Shown here one piece after another: positions 42,264 through 51,281 of a stretch of 56,306 bases of DNA. Each line of letters opens with the position of its first letter. The stretch's first letter is position 1. The translations under genes were made by a program, and so were the position numbers. The notes below the pieces were generated by a model, which did no database searches, had not been told where the DNA came from, and was given only the letters and a program-made list of their open reading frames with translations. The stretch comes from Streptomyces antimicrobicus (GTDB lineage: Bacteria; Actinomycetota; Actinomycetes; Streptomycetales; Streptomycetaceae): positions 1 to 56,306 of the forward strand of contig NZ_JAJAUY010000027.1 of NCBI RefSeq assembly GCF_020532625.1, written 5' to 3'.

Positions 42264-44842
42264 GAAGGGCCTGCTTTCTCTGGGATCGGGTCCCCGCCGC
42301 CGTGCACCGCGGCGGGAGCGGACGGGGACGGTTCGGGGTCGGGGGTCACCGCGCGCAGGGTGAGCACCATGGTGAGTCCGCCGCCGGGGGTGTCCTCGGC
42401 GGCCAGGGTGCCGCCCATGGCCTCGGTGAAGCCGCGGGCGACGGCGAGGCCGAGGCCCACACCGGCGCCGCGCGGGGCGTCGCCGTGGCGCTGGAAGGGC
42501 TCGAAGATCCGCTCCTTGGCGGGATCGGGCACCCCGGGTCCGCGGTCGACCACGCGGACCTCGACCCGGTCGCCGAGGGCGCTGGCGGCGACGGTGACCG
42601 GGGTGCCGGCGGGGCTGTACTTGACGGCGTTCTCGACGACGTTGGCCACGGCCCGCTCCAGCAGACCCGGGTCCACGGCCACCATCGGCAGGGTCTCGGG
42701 CACGTCGAGGCGCACGCTGTCCTCGGGTACGCCGCCCAGCGCCATCGGGATCACCTCGTCCAGGTCGGCGGCCCGGACCAGCGGGGTGACGGTTCCGGTC
42801 CGGAGCCGGGACATGTCCAGCAGGTTGCCGATCAGGTGGGCCAGCCGGTCGGCCCCCTCCTCGATGCCTTGCAGCAGCTCGGCGCGGTCCTCCTCGGACC
42901 AGTCGACGTCGTCCGAGCGCAGGCCGCTGACGGAGGCCTTGATGGAGGCGAGCGGGGTGCGCAGGTCGTGGCTGACGGCGGCGAGCAGGGCGGTGCGGAT
43001 CCGGTTGCCCTCGGCCAGCCGGCGGGCCCGCCCGGCTTCGTCCACCAGCCGCCGCCGGTCCAGGACGACCGCCGCCTGGGCGGCGAAGGCACCGAGCACC
43101 CGGCGGTCCTCGGCGGGCAGCACGCGGCCGGTCAGGGCCAGGGCCAGGTGGTCGCCGACGGGCATGTCGACGTCGGCGTCCTCGGGCCGCTCGGCGGGGG
43201 CGGGGCCGACCTGGGCGGCCGCGCGCCAGGGCTCGGTGTCGCCGGCCCGCTCCAGCAGGGCCACGGACTCCATGGCGAACGTCTCCCGCACCCGCTCCAG
43301 CAGGGCGTCGAGGCTGTCCTCGCCGCGCAGGACGCTGCCGGCGAGGAAGGACAGGACCTCGGACTCGGCGCGCAGCCGGGCCGCCTGCTGGGTGCGGCGG
43401 GCGGCCAGGTCCACGACGGAGGCCACGGACACCGCCACGCCCACGAAGACGGAGATGGCGATGATGTTGCGCGGGTCGGCGACGGTCAGGCGGTGCAGCG
43501 GCGGGGTGAAGAAGTAGTTCAGCAGCAGGCAGCCGAGCGCCACGCAGGCCAGCGCCGGCCAGCGGCCGCCCACCAGCGCGGCGGCGACCGCCAGCGCCAG
43601 GAAGAGCAGCATGTCGTTGGCGAGCCCGAGGTCGGCGTCGACGTGGGTCAGCAGCAGCGTGAGCAGCACCGGCAGCACCAGGCCGCTCAGCCAGCCGGCC
43701 GCGGTCCGGGTCCGGCCGAGGCGGGCGCCGGAGCGGGCCACGGGCAGGCCGCGGCCCTTGGCGGCCTCCTCGTGGGTGACGATGTGGACGTCGAGGTCGG
43801 GCCCGGACTCGCGGGCCACCGTGGCGCCGACGCCGGGCCCGAACACGTACTGCCAGGGTTTGCGGCGGCTGGAGCCGAGGACGATCTGGGTGGCGTTCAC
43901 CCCGCGCGCGAACTCCAGCAGGGCGTCGGGGACGTCGTCGCCGATCACATGGTGAAACGTTCCACCAAGGTCCTCGACCAGTGTCCGCTGGAGCGCGAGC
44001 TCCTTGGGCGAGGCCGAGGTCAGGCCGTCGCCGCGGGCGACGTAGACGGCCAGGACCTCGCCTCCGGCGCCCTTCTCGGCGAGCCGGGCCGCCCGGCGGA
44101 CGAGCGTACGCCCCTCGGGACCGCCGGTGAGGCCGACCACGATGCGCTCGCGGGCCTGCCAGGTGGAGCGGATGCCGTGCTCGCCGCGGTAGGCCCGCAG
44201 GTACTCGTCGACCCGGTCGGCCGTCCACAGCAGGGCCAGCTCCCGCAACGCCGTCAGATTGCCCGGGCGGAAGTAGTTCGACAGCGCCGCGTCGACCTTG
44301 TCCGGCCGGTAGACGTTGCCGTGCGCCATCCGGCGCCGCAGGGCCTGCGGGGACATGTCCACCAGCTCGATCTGGTCCGCCCGCCGCACCACCTCGTCCG
44401 GCACGGTCTCCCGCTGCCGGACGCCGGTGATCGACTCGACCACGTCCCCCAGCGACTCCAGGTGCTGGATGTTGACCGTGGAGACGACGTCGATCCCGGC
44501 CCGCAGGAGCTCCTCGACGTCCTGCCACCGCTTGGCGTTGCGCGAACCGGGCACGTTGGTGTGCGCCAGCTCGTCCACCAGCGCCACCGCCGGGCGCCGC
44601 GCCAGCAACGCGTCCACGTCCATCTCGGTGAACACCGCACCCCGGTGCGTCAGCTCCCGGCGCGGGACCTGCTCCAGCCCGTGCAGCATCACCTCGGTGC
44701 GCGGCCGGCCGTGGTGCTCGACGAATCCCACCACGCAGTCCGTGCCGCGCTCGCTGCGGCGGTGCCCCTCGGACAGCATCGCGTACGTCTTGCCCACTCC
44801 GGGCGCCGCGCCGAGATAGATCCGAAGGCTGCCACGTCCCAT
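42260..44842 (-). CDS. kdpD: Osmosensitive K+ channel sensor histidine kinase KdpD
   Basis: This 860-residue kinase has an N-terminal KdpD ATP-binding domain (GAAPGVGKT at 11-19, VDELAHTNVPGSRN) and a universal-stress domain (VVGLTGGPEGRTLVRRAARL, IVLGSSRRKPWQ). Four membrane segments, a GAF-like region, HisKA with His625 (AVSHDLRTPL) and HATPase_c (NVVENAVKYSPAG, VDRGPGVP) follow. It senses K+ and turgor and phosphorylates KdpE. The start at 44842 (MGRGSLRIYLG) matches the family; upstream residues in frame are low-complexity. Full length with all motifs intact. Confidence 0.95.
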
Positions 44843-44978
44843 GCGCCCATTCTCAAGGACGTTCGTGGCGTTCACGCACGTGGGAGCGTCCGGGAGCGGT
44901 TCCCTGACACAACCCTGACGCGGGCCTGTGCACCGGCACCGCCCGGCACGCGCCGGCACCGGCACCGGCCGGTACGCG

Positions 44979-45027
44979 CCGGGGCCGGTGGTCCGCACCC
45001 GCGAGGGGTACGGGCCACCGGCCCCGG
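44979..45027. terminator. Terminator downstream of the DUF3710 gene
   Basis: A 13-bp stem (44979-44991 with 45015-45027, core GGGGCCGGTGG) extends inwards by four more pairs including one G-U, around a 15-nt loop. It lies just past the minus-strand stop at 45037 and upstream of kdpD. Confidence 0.75.
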
Positions 45028-45036
45028 TCGGTCGGT

Positions 45037-45810
45037 TCAGCGGACCTCGGTGATCTCCGGGCCGCGCTCCAGCTGGCCCATGCCGCCGGAGAAGCGGGAG
45101 TTCCCCTGGTCCTCGGTCTGCACGCCGTCCGGCACCATCTGGGCGTCGTTCGGCAGCTTCAGGACGATCGGGTCGCGCGGGGCCATCGGGCCCTCGCCAC
45201 GGACGACGACCGTCTCGCGGAAGATCGACTCCAGCATGCCGGCCGCCTCCGGGCGCACCGCGCCCTGGCCGGAGATGACGCCCCGCAGGAACCAGCGCGG
45301 TCCGTCGACCCCGACGAAACGCACCAGCTGGGCGCCGGTCTGGCCGTCCGGCAGCGGCACGGGCACCTGGGCCCGCAGCTCCCAGCCGAGCGGGCCCTCG
45401 ACCTCGTCGACGAGGCCGCCCTGCTGGGTGATGCCCGCGGCGATCTCGTCGCGGACCTCGCCCCAGATGCCTTCCTTCTTCGGCGCGGCGAACGCCTGCA
45501 GCTGGATGGCGCTGTCGTGCAGGACCACGGTCGCGGCGACGATCGCGTCCCCGGCGACCTCCACGCGCAGCTCCATGCCCTCGACACCGGGGACGAGGAT
45601 GCCACCGAGGTCGACCCGGCCCTCGGTCCCGTCGCCGGGAACCTCGGAGATGTCCCAGGGGCCGTCCGGCCGCGGGGCGGGCGGCAGGTTCACGCGACGC
45701 GGCGCGTCCTCGCTCCTGGCGTCGTCCTGCTCGGTGCCGACGCCGTCGACGACCTGCTCGGCCTCGTCACCGTCGCCCGAGGCGCCCTTGTTCTTGCGAC
45801 GTCCGAACAC
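45037..45810 (-). CDS. DUF3710 domain protein
   Basis: A 257-residue actinobacterial protein of unknown role. An acidic, low-complexity N-terminus (FGRRKNKGASGDGDEAEQ) leads into a conserved beta-rich domain (WDISEVPGDG, RVDLGGILVPGVEGMELRVE, GWELRAQVPVPLPDGQTGAQ, VRFVGVDGPRWFLRGVISG). The GTG at 45810 follows GGAAGGAC and fits the family; in-frame codons further upstream belong to the dut gene region. It starts 1 bp after the dut stop, as in mycobacteria where the same pair is adjacent. No catalytic motif is apparent. Confidence 0.9.
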   Translation of the reverse strand: MFGRRKNKGASGDGDEAEQVVDGVGTEQDDARSEDAPRRVNLPPAPRPDGPWDISEVPGDGTEGRVDLGGILVPGVEGMELRVEVAGDAIVAATVVLHDSAIQLQAFAAPKKEGIWGEVRDEIAAGITQQGGLVDEVEGPLGWELRAQVPVPLPDGQTGAQLVRFVGVDGPRWFLRGVISGQGAVRPEAAGMLESIFRETVVVRGEGPMAPRDPIVLKLPNDAQMVPDGVQTEDQGNSRFSGGMGQLERGPEITEVR

Positions 45811-45811
45811 G

Positions 45812-46345
45812 TCACTGTCCTTCCCGGTCGGATACGACCGAAGCGTAGCCATTCCCACCCTGCTGACCAGCGCCGTTTCCGGCCACAGCCGCATGACCGC
45901 CGGTGGAGCCGAAACCCCCCTCGGCCCGTGCCGAGCCGGGAAGCTCCGCCACCTGGTGGAAGCGCACCTTCTCGACCCGCTGGACAACCAGCTGGGCAAT
46001 GCGGTCGAAGCGCTCGAACCGGACGCTTTCGCGCGGGTCGAGATTGACCACGATCACCTTGATCTCCCCACGGTACCCGGCATCCACCGTCCCCGGGGCA
46101 TTCACGAGCGCGAGCCCGCAGCGGGCCGCGAGCCCCGAGCGCGGGTGCACGAAGGCGGCGTAGCCGTCGGGCAGCGCGATCGAGATCCCGGTGGGCAGGA
46201 CGGCCCGCTCGCCGGGGGCGAGCTCGGCGGCCTGGGTGGTGACCAGGTCGCAGCCGGCGTCGCCGGGGTGGCCGTAGGCCGGGAGGGGCACCTCGGGGTC
46301 CACGAGCTTGATCAGCACGTCGACGGGTGCGTTGTTGTACGACAT
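45812..46345 (-). CDS. dut: dUTP diphosphatase (dUTPase)
   Basis: A 177-residue trimeric dUTPase hydrolysing dUTP to dUMP, keeping uracil out of DNA and feeding thymidylate synthesis. All five motifs are visible: GDAGCDL, PRSGLAAR, NAPGTVDAGYRGEI, RFDRIAQLVV and the terminal GGFGSTGG that closes over the substrate. Some 25 Gly/Ala/Asn-rich residues follow the last motif. ATG 46345 shares a base with the thioesterase TGA (TGATG), suggesting coupled translation. Confidence 0.95.
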   Translation of the reverse strand: MSYNNAPVDVLIKLVDPEVPLPAYGHPGDAGCDLVTTQAAELAPGERAVLPTGISIALPDGYAAFVHPRSGLAARCGLALVNAPGTVDAGYRGEIKVIVVNLDPRESVRFERFDRIAQLVVQRVEKVRFHQVAELPGSARAEGGFGSTGGHAAVAGNGAGQQGGNGYASVVSDREGQ

Positions 46346-46929
46346 CAGGGATTCACCTCGAAGGCGCGGGCGCGCCTGACCTGGTCCGGGTCGGCCATGG
46401 CCGCCCGGATCTCCTCGGGCCGTCCGTTCTCGATGAAGTGGTCGACCTTCACCTCGATGAACAGGGCCTCGGCTCGTACGGCGACCGGTCCTTCCGGCCC
46501 GCCTATCCGGCCGACTGCGGTGGAGTAGATCTTCCGTCCGGCGACCGCGGTGACCTCGGCCTCCAGGTGCAGCACGGTGTCCACCGGCACCGGGCGCACG
46601 AAGTCGGTCTCCAGCCGGCCGGTGACCGCGATGACGCGCAGCAGCCAGTTCAGCGAGCCCAGCGTCTCGTCGAGCGCGGTGGCCAGGACGCCGCCGTGGG
46701 CGAGGCCGGGTGCGCCCTGGTGCGCGGGCTTGACGGTGAACTCGGCGGTGACGCGTACGCCTTCACCCGCGCGGGCCTGCAGGTGCAGTCCGTGCGGCTG
46801 GCCGTCGCCGCAGCCGAAGCAGTGCTCGTAGTGCGCACCGAGGAGCTCGCCGGGTGCCGGGGCGTCGGGGTGCCGCACCGGCGCCGAGGCATCGTCCGGT
46901 GGCGTCAGGCTGGGGATTCGTCCACTCAC
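46345..46929 (-). CDS. PaaI-family hotdog thioesterase
   Basis: This 194-residue hotdog-fold protein has CFGCGDGQPHGLHLQ near residue 48, a central helix HGGVLATALDETLG and the beta strands RLETDFVRPVPVDTVLHLEA. These are typical of acyl-CoA thioesterases of the PaaI/YiiD type. The acyl substrate is unknown. GTG 46929 is selected since the frame upstream runs into the divergent promoter. It begins the minus-strand unit thioesterase-dut-DUF3710 and is divergent from DUF3093, 58 bp away. Confidence 0.88.
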   Translation of the reverse strand: MSGRIPSLTPPDDASAPVRHPDAPAPGELLGAHYEHCFGCGDGQPHGLHLQARAGEGVRVTAEFTVKPAHQGAPGLAHGGVLATALDETLGSLNWLLRVIAVTGRLETDFVRPVPVDTVLHLEAEVTAVAGRKIYSTAVGRIGGPEGPVAVRAEALFIEVKVDHFIENGRPEEIRAAMADPDQVRRARAFEVNP

Positions 46930-46987
46930 AGGCGCAGACCTTACCCGCGGACCTACCCGCCGGTCGCCCCGTGCCAAGCTTGGAGGC

Positions 46988-47455
46988 ATGCAGCTCTCCT
47001 CCGCGCACCATGACGAACGCCTGACCGCCCCCCGCTCCTGGTGGGCGATCGCCGCCCTGGTCGGCGTCGCCTGCGCGCTGACGTTCCTGCCGCTGGGCGG
47101 CGCGGCGCTGCTGGCCGGGCTGGTGGGCGGGTCCGCGCTGGCGGGGCTGCTGGTGAGCGGTTACGGTTCCGCGCGCGTGCGCGTGGTGAACGGGGCGCTG
47201 GCGGCCGGCGAGGCCCGGATCCCGGTGACGGCGCTGGGCGAGCCCGAGGTGCTGGACGCCGAGGAGGCACGGGCCTGGCGCACGTACAAGGCGGACACCC
47301 GGGCGTTCATGGTGATGCGCAGCTACGTGCCGACGGCGGTCCGGGTCGAGGTCACCGACCCGGCGGACCCCACGCCGTACGTCTACCTCTCCACGCGGGA
47401 GCCGGAGGCACTGGCCGCGGCGCTGCGGGCGGCGAAGGAGCAGGCGGCGGCCTGA
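46988..47455 (+). CDS. DUF3093 membrane protein
   Basis: This 155-residue protein of unknown function has two hydrophobic segments after a short N-terminus (WWAIAALVGVACALTFLPLGG and LLAGLVGGSALAGLLVSGYG) followed by a beta-rich domain (ARVRVVNGALAAGEARIPV, YVPTAVRVEVTDPADPTPYV, YLSTREPEALAAAL). Most of it faces one side of the membrane. It is divergent from the thioesterase-dut operon, an arrangement also found in mycobacteria near dut. The last codons lie in one copy of a 25-bp direct duplication. Confidence 0.88.
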   Translation: MQLSSAHHDERLTAPRSWWAIAALVGVACALTFLPLGGAALLAGLVGGSALAGLLVSGYGSARVRVVNGALAAGEARIPVTALGEPEVLDAEEARAWRTYKADTRAFMVMRSYVPTAVRVEVTDPADPTPYVYLSTREPEALAAALRAAKEQAAA

Positions 47456-47485
47456 GGTCCGGGCGGCGAAGGAGTAGGCGGCGGC
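47427..47485. repeat. 25-bp direct duplication across the DUF3093 3' end
   Basis: A block starting GGGCGGCGAAGGAG occurs at 47427-47451 and again at 47461-47485, with one mismatch (C to T at 47475). The first copy encodes the C-terminal residues of DUF3093; the second lies after its stop. Confidence 0.85.
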
Positions 47486-47531
47486 GCCGGTGGCGGCGCC
47501 GGTCGTCCGGCAGGGAGTGGCTCCCCGCGCC

Positions 47532-48428
47532 TCAGTCGCGTCCCTCCAGGGCCTTGAGGACGGCCCCGGGCAGCGGGAGCGGGTCGGGGTGCCCGGCGAG
47601 CGGCGGGAGGGCCGGCAGCTGGTCCCAGGGGACGGCCCGGCCGCGCAGGTCGGCGCGGATCTTGTGGGCGAGCTTCTTCGTGTCGCGGCGGTTCATCACC
47701 GCGCCCACGGCGGCGCCGACCATGAAGGGCATCAGGTTCGGCAGGTTGCGGAACATCCGCTTCATGATCTGCTGGCGCAGTTCGCGTTTCATCTGGCCGC
47801 CGAGGGCGGCGTTGAGCGTGGTCGGCTTGGTGAGGTCGACGCCCCGCTCCTCCGTCCACGCGCTCAGGTAGGCGACGCTGCGCTCCTTGAGGTTGCCGGG
47901 CGGGCGCAGGCCGTAGACCTCGTGGAGCTCGGCGACGAGCTTGAGCTCGATCGCCGCGACTCCGACGATCTCCGCGGCCAGCTCGGCCGGCATGGCGGGC
48001 GGCACGGGCAGCATCGCCGCGGCGCCGATGCCGGCGCCGACGGTCGAGGTGCCGTTGGCCGCGCCCGCGATCAGCTTGTCGGCGAGCTGATCGGGGCCGA
48101 GTCCCGGGAACTGCGCGCGCAGCGTCGCGAGGTCCCGTACGGGAACGCGCGGGGCGTTCTCGATGATCCGGTCCGCGACGTGCAGGACGGCCGCCCTGGC
48201 GCCGTCCCGGCTCTTGCGGACGCCGCTCCTGATCCTGTCCAGCCGTCGGGCCCTGGACGCGCCCGTGTGCCCCTCGTCGACCCCCGTGGTCGACGGGAGG
48301 GGGGCTGCGGCGTCCGAGGGCACGGCGGGCGTCCCGGCGGCTCCCGGGCCCGTTTCCGGGCCCGTGGTGTCCGTGTCCGCGTCCGGCCGTCCGAAGCGTC
48401 GCTTGCGGAACGGCGTCGAGCCTGTCAC
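47532..48428 (-). CDS. Conserved hypothetical protein, possible EcsC-like
   Basis: This 298-residue protein begins with a disordered basic and Pro/Thr/Ala-rich region (to residue about 60). A helical domain with a hydrophobic pair follows (TSTVGAGIGAAAMLPVPPAM, LAAEIVGVAAIELKLVAELH), then a basic amphipathic stretch (GQMKRELRQQIMKRMFRNLP) and MPFMVGAAVGAVMNRRDTKK. The combination loosely recalls EcsC-family membrane-associated proteins, but I am not sure. ATG 48428 lies 10 bp from the DUF4193 stop, so the two are co-transcribed. The pairing appears conserved in Streptomyces; the role is unknown. Confidence 0.75.
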   Translation of the reverse strand: MTGSTPFRKRRFGRPDADTDTTGPETGPGAAGTPAVPSDAAAPLPSTTGVDEGHTGASRARRLDRIRSGVRKSRDGARAAVLHVADRIIENAPRVPVRDLATLRAQFPGLGPDQLADKLIAGAANGTSTVGAGIGAAAMLPVPPAMPAELAAEIVGVAAIELKLVAELHEVYGLRPPGNLKERSVAYLSAWTEERGVDLTKPTTLNAALGGQMKRELRQQIMKRMFRNLPNLMPFMVGAAVGAVMNRRDTKKLAHKIRADLRGRAVPWDQLPALPPLAGHPDPLPLPGAVLKALEGRD

Positions 48429-48438
48429 GGCGGTGTCC

Positions 48439-48735
48439 TCAGTCGCAGTCGCGGCAGATCGGCTGGCCGTTCTTCTCGCGCGCCAGCTGGCTGCGGTGGT
48501 GCACCAGGAAGCAGCTCATGCAGGTGAACTCGTCGGCCTGCTTGGGCAGCACACGGACGGCGAGCTCCTCGTTGGAGAGGTCCGCGCCCGGGAGCTCCAG
48601 GCTCTCGGCGGCGTCGAAGTCGTCCGTGTCGATCGACGAGGACGTCTTCTCGCTGCGCCGTGCCTTGAGCTCTTCGATGCTGTCGTTGTCGACGTCGTCG
48701 TCGGTCTTGCGTGGGGTGTCGTAGTCCGTTGCCAT
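48439..48735 (-). CDS. DUF4193 small acidic protein with zinc-ribbon-like Cys pairs
   Basis: A 98-residue protein. The N-terminal two thirds are highly acidic (TPRKTDDDVDNDSIEELKAR, SIDTDDFDAAESLELPGADL). The C-terminus holds two CxxC pairs (FTCMSCFLVH and PICRDCD) that should bind zinc. DUF4193 is nearly universal in actinobacteria next to dut-region genes, and a transcription or RNA polymerase-related role is sometimes proposed from its resemblance to other acidic zinc-ribbon proteins. That is not established. The start ATG 48735 is preceded by a GAGGGGGAG ribosome site. Confidence 0.93.
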   Translation of the reverse strand: MATDYDTPRKTDDDVDNDSIEELKARRSEKTSSSIDTDDFDAAESLELPGADLSNEELAVRVLPKQADEFTCMSCFLVHHRSQLAREKNGQPICRDCD

Positions 48736-49119
48736 CTGTCGCTCTCCCCCTCTGGGTGTTTGCGGTGTCTCAGCGCACGTAACGCGCGAGAGGCCGGACT
48801 TGTGCCCGACCTGAGGCGGAGATTTTGCCTCACATCAAGGTCTGTTACTCAATCGACACCCAGCGGCACGCCTGAAGGGGCGACCGGCCGGGATGTCGAG
48901 GCGGACCGTACACGGTTCCGTGGCCCCCTTGCACGAGTGCCACCCCGTCTATTTCCCGCCAATCGGGGTGCCGGAAACCCGGACTTTCCCGGGCGTTTCG
49001 GCCAGCACAGGGTCATGGATCCCGCACGGGCGGGTACTCGACAATGTGATCGATCACACAGATATCGCCCACCCCACCCGCCTCTCGGATTCAGCCCTGC
49101 GCGAAATCAGGGTTGGTTC
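48736..49119. promoter_or_regulatory. 384-bp intergenic region between DUF4193 and cutS, with 14-bp palindrome
   Basis: No credible gene is seen on either strand. TGTGATCGATCACA at 49045-49058 is a perfect 14-bp palindrome, similar to but shorter than a CRP-type site (4 rather than 6 central bases). It lies about 310 bp upstream of DUF4193 and 60 bp past the cutS stop. The stretch 48830-48900 is less G+C-rich and is the likely promoter region for DUF4193, but no unambiguous -10/-35 pair was found. Confidence 0.5.
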
Positions 49120-50364
49120 TCAGATCGGCAGGGTGACGCGCATCACCAGGCCACCGCCCTCGCGCGGCTCCGCGTGGATGCGGCCGCCGTGCGCGCGCGC
49201 CACGGAGCGCGCGATGGACAGGCCCAGGCCCACCCCCTTGTCGCTGCCCGTTCGCTCCGTACGCAGGCGCCTGAAGGGCTCGAAGAGGTTGTCGATCTCG
49301 TACGCGGGAACCACGGGACCGGTGTTCGAGACCACCAGGACCGCCTGGCCGTGCTGGACCTCGGTGGTGACCTCCACCCAGCCGCCCTCGGGGACGTTGT
49401 ACCGGACGGCGTTCTGCACCAGGTTCAGGGCGATCCGCTCCAGCAGCACGCCGTTGCCCTGGACCACCACCGGTCCCCGCTCGCCGCGGATCTCCACGCC
49501 CTTCGCCTCGGCCTCGCCGCGCGCCTGGTCGATGGCCCGGGAGGCCACCTCGGCCAGGTCCACCGGCTTGCGCTCGACGATCTGGTTCTCGCTGCGGGCC
49601 AGCAGCAGGAGCCCCTCCACGAGCTGCTCGCTGCGCTCGTTGGTCGCCAGCAGCGTCTTGCCCAGCTGCTGCAGCTCCACCGGGGCCCCGGGATCGGACA
49701 GGTGCACCTCCAGCAGGGTGCGGTTGATGGCCAGCGGCGTCCGCAGCTCGTGCGAGGCGTTGGCCACGAACCGCTGCTGCGCCGTGAAGGCCCGCTCCAG
49801 CCGCTCCAGCATCTCGTCGAAGGTGTCCGCGAGCTCCTTGAGCTCGTCGTCGGGCCCGTCGAGCTCGATCCGCCGGGTGAGGTCGGAGCCGACCACCCGG
49901 CGGGCGGTACGGGTGATCTTGCCGAGCGGCGAGAGCACCCGGCCGGCCATCGCGTAGCCGAAGGCGAACGCGATGACACTGAGGCCCAGCAGGGCCATCA
50001 GCGAACGGCTGAGCAGGTCGTCCAGGGCGTGCTTGCGCTGGACGTTCACGCACTCGGTGATCGCCAGGTTGAACTGCTCGATCGACTGGTCCATGCCCAC
50101 GCCGGGGCAGGTGGTGCTGGAGACCTCGACCTTCGTGCCGCCGACGATCTTGAAGGGCAGGGCGTTGCCCTCGCGCAGGGCCTGCGCCGCCAGCAGGTAG
50201 ATGATCGACAGCAGCAGAATGCCCGCGATCAGGAACATGCCGCCGTACAGCAGCGTCAGCCGTATCCGGATGGTGGGGCGCAGCCAAGGGAAGGGACCCT
50301 CGGCCTGACCGGGGTCCCAGGTGGGTTTCGGGGGCGCCTGGGGCGGCGCCGGAGTCGTGGCCAT
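49120..50364 (-). CDS. cutS: Sensor histidine kinase CutS
   Basis: This 414-residue kinase has a Pro-rich cytoplasmic N-terminus (to about 28), a first membrane helix (about 36-62), a short extracellular loop (63-120), a second helix (about 121-142) and a HAMP domain. HisKA with His205 (ANASHELRTPL) and HATPase_c with LNLVQNAVRYN and GVGLGLSIARSV follow. The extracellular loop has exactly two Cys, Cys86 and Cys105, well placed to form a disulfide. In Streptomyces, CutRS has been linked to sensing secretion or disulfide stress through such a Cys pair (from memory). It lies 5 bp after cutR, in the same operon. Confidence 0.93.
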   Translation of the reverse strand: MATTPAPPQAPPKPTWDPGQAEGPFPWLRPTIRIRLTLLYGGMFLIAGILLLSIIYLLAAQALREGNALPFKIVGGTKVEVSSTTCPGVGMDQSIEQFNLAITECVNVQRKHALDDLLSRSLMALLGLSVIAFAFGYAMAGRVLSPLGKITRTARRVVGSDLTRRIELDGPDDELKELADTFDEMLERLERAFTAQQRFVANASHELRTPLAINRTLLEVHLSDPGAPVELQQLGKTLLATNERSEQLVEGLLLLARSENQIVERKPVDLAEVASRAIDQARGEAEAKGVEIRGERGPVVVQGNGVLLERIALNLVQNAVRYNVPEGGWVEVTTEVQHGQAVLVVSNTGPVVPAYEIDNLFEPFRRLRTERTGSDKGVGLGLSIARSVARAHGGRIHAEPREGGGLVMRVTLPI

Positions 50365-50369
50365 GCCCG

Positions 50370-51023
50370 TCAGATCCGGTATCCGGAGCCGGGCACCGTG
50401 ACGATGACCGGCGGCTCGCCGAGCTTGCGCCGCAGCGTCATGACGGTGACGCGGACCACGTTGGTGAAGGGGTCGGTGTTCTCGTCCCAGGCCTTCTCCA
50501 GCAGCTGCTCCGCGGAGACCACGGTCCCCTCGCTGCGCATGAGCACCTCCAGCACCGCGAACTCCTTCGGGGCGAGCTGCACCTCGCGGCCCTCGCGGAA
50601 CACCTCGCGCCGGTTCGGGTCCAGCTTGATGCCCGCCCGCTCCAGCACGGGCGGCAGCGCGACGGTGGTGCGCCGGCCGAGCGCCCGGACCCGCGCCGTG
50701 AGCTCGCTGAAGGCGAAGGGCTTGGGCAGGTAGTCGTCGGCGCCCAGCTCCAGGCCCTCGACCCGGTCGCTGACGTCGCCGGAGGCGGTGAGCATCAGCA
50801 CCCGGGTGGGCATGCCCAGCTCGACGATCTTGCGGCAGACGTCGTCGCCGTGCACCAGGGGGAGGTCCCGGTCGAGCACGACCACGTCGTAGTCGTTGAC
50901 CCCGACGCGCTCCAGTGCCGCCGCCCCGTCGTACACGACGTCCACGGCCATGGCCTCCCTGCGCAGTCCGGTGGCCACCGCGTCCGCGAGCAGCTGCTCG
51001 TCCTCGACGACGAGTACGCGCAC
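50370..51023 (-). CDS. cutR: Response regulator CutR, OmpR family
   Basis: A 217-residue regulator almost identical, as far as I recall, to S. lividans/S. coelicolor CutR. The receiver has the acidic pocket VVEDEQ and phosphoacceptor Asp51 (VVVLDRDLPLVHG), with TASGDVSDRVEGLELGADDY following. The winged helix has EVQLAPKEFAVLEVLMRSEG and ends in VTVPGSGYRI. GTG 51023 lies behind a GGAGGAAGG ribosome site. A 10-bp inverted repeat (51079-51105) in the upstream region is a candidate autoregulatory site or leader hairpin. CutRS controls secretion-stress genes. Confidence 0.95.
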   Translation of the reverse strand: MRVLVVEDEQLLADAVATGLRREAMAVDVVYDGAAALERVGVNDYDVVVLDRDLPLVHGDDVCRKIVELGMPTRVLMLTASGDVSDRVEGLELGADDYLPKPFAFSELTARVRALGRRTTVALPPVLERAGIKLDPNRREVFREGREVQLAPKEFAVLEVLMRSEGTVVSAEQLLEKAWDENTDPFTNVVRVTVMTLRRKLGEPPVIVTVPGSGYRI

Positions 51024-51078
51024 GTCGTCCGTCCTTCCTCCGAGCCCTCGCGGGCACACGTGTATTGCGTCATCCATC

Positions 51079-51105
51079 CTGCCGGTTTCGGCCGTAAACC
51101 GGCAG
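51079..51105. promoter_or_regulatory. 10-bp inverted repeat upstream of cutR
   Basis: CTGCCGGTTT (51079-51088) and AAACCGGCAG (51096-51105) are exact inverted copies with a 7-nt spacer, 56 bp before the cutR start. It could be an operator (possibly CutR autoregulation) or an RNA hairpin in the cutRS leader. Confidence 0.5.
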
Positions 51106-51281
51106 TAAGGCGCAGCTGAGGGGGGTGGGGGCGAGCGGAGGGAAGGATTCCCCGGCCTGCAGAGGTTTCTGCGTCCAGGGTGCCGGGGAGGACGTCTGCA
51201 CATCCCCGACCCACTCCCTCACGCGGCGTGCCACGACCCCCCGTAGCCGCCGCCGACCCACGAAGAAAGGGCGCACCTGAC

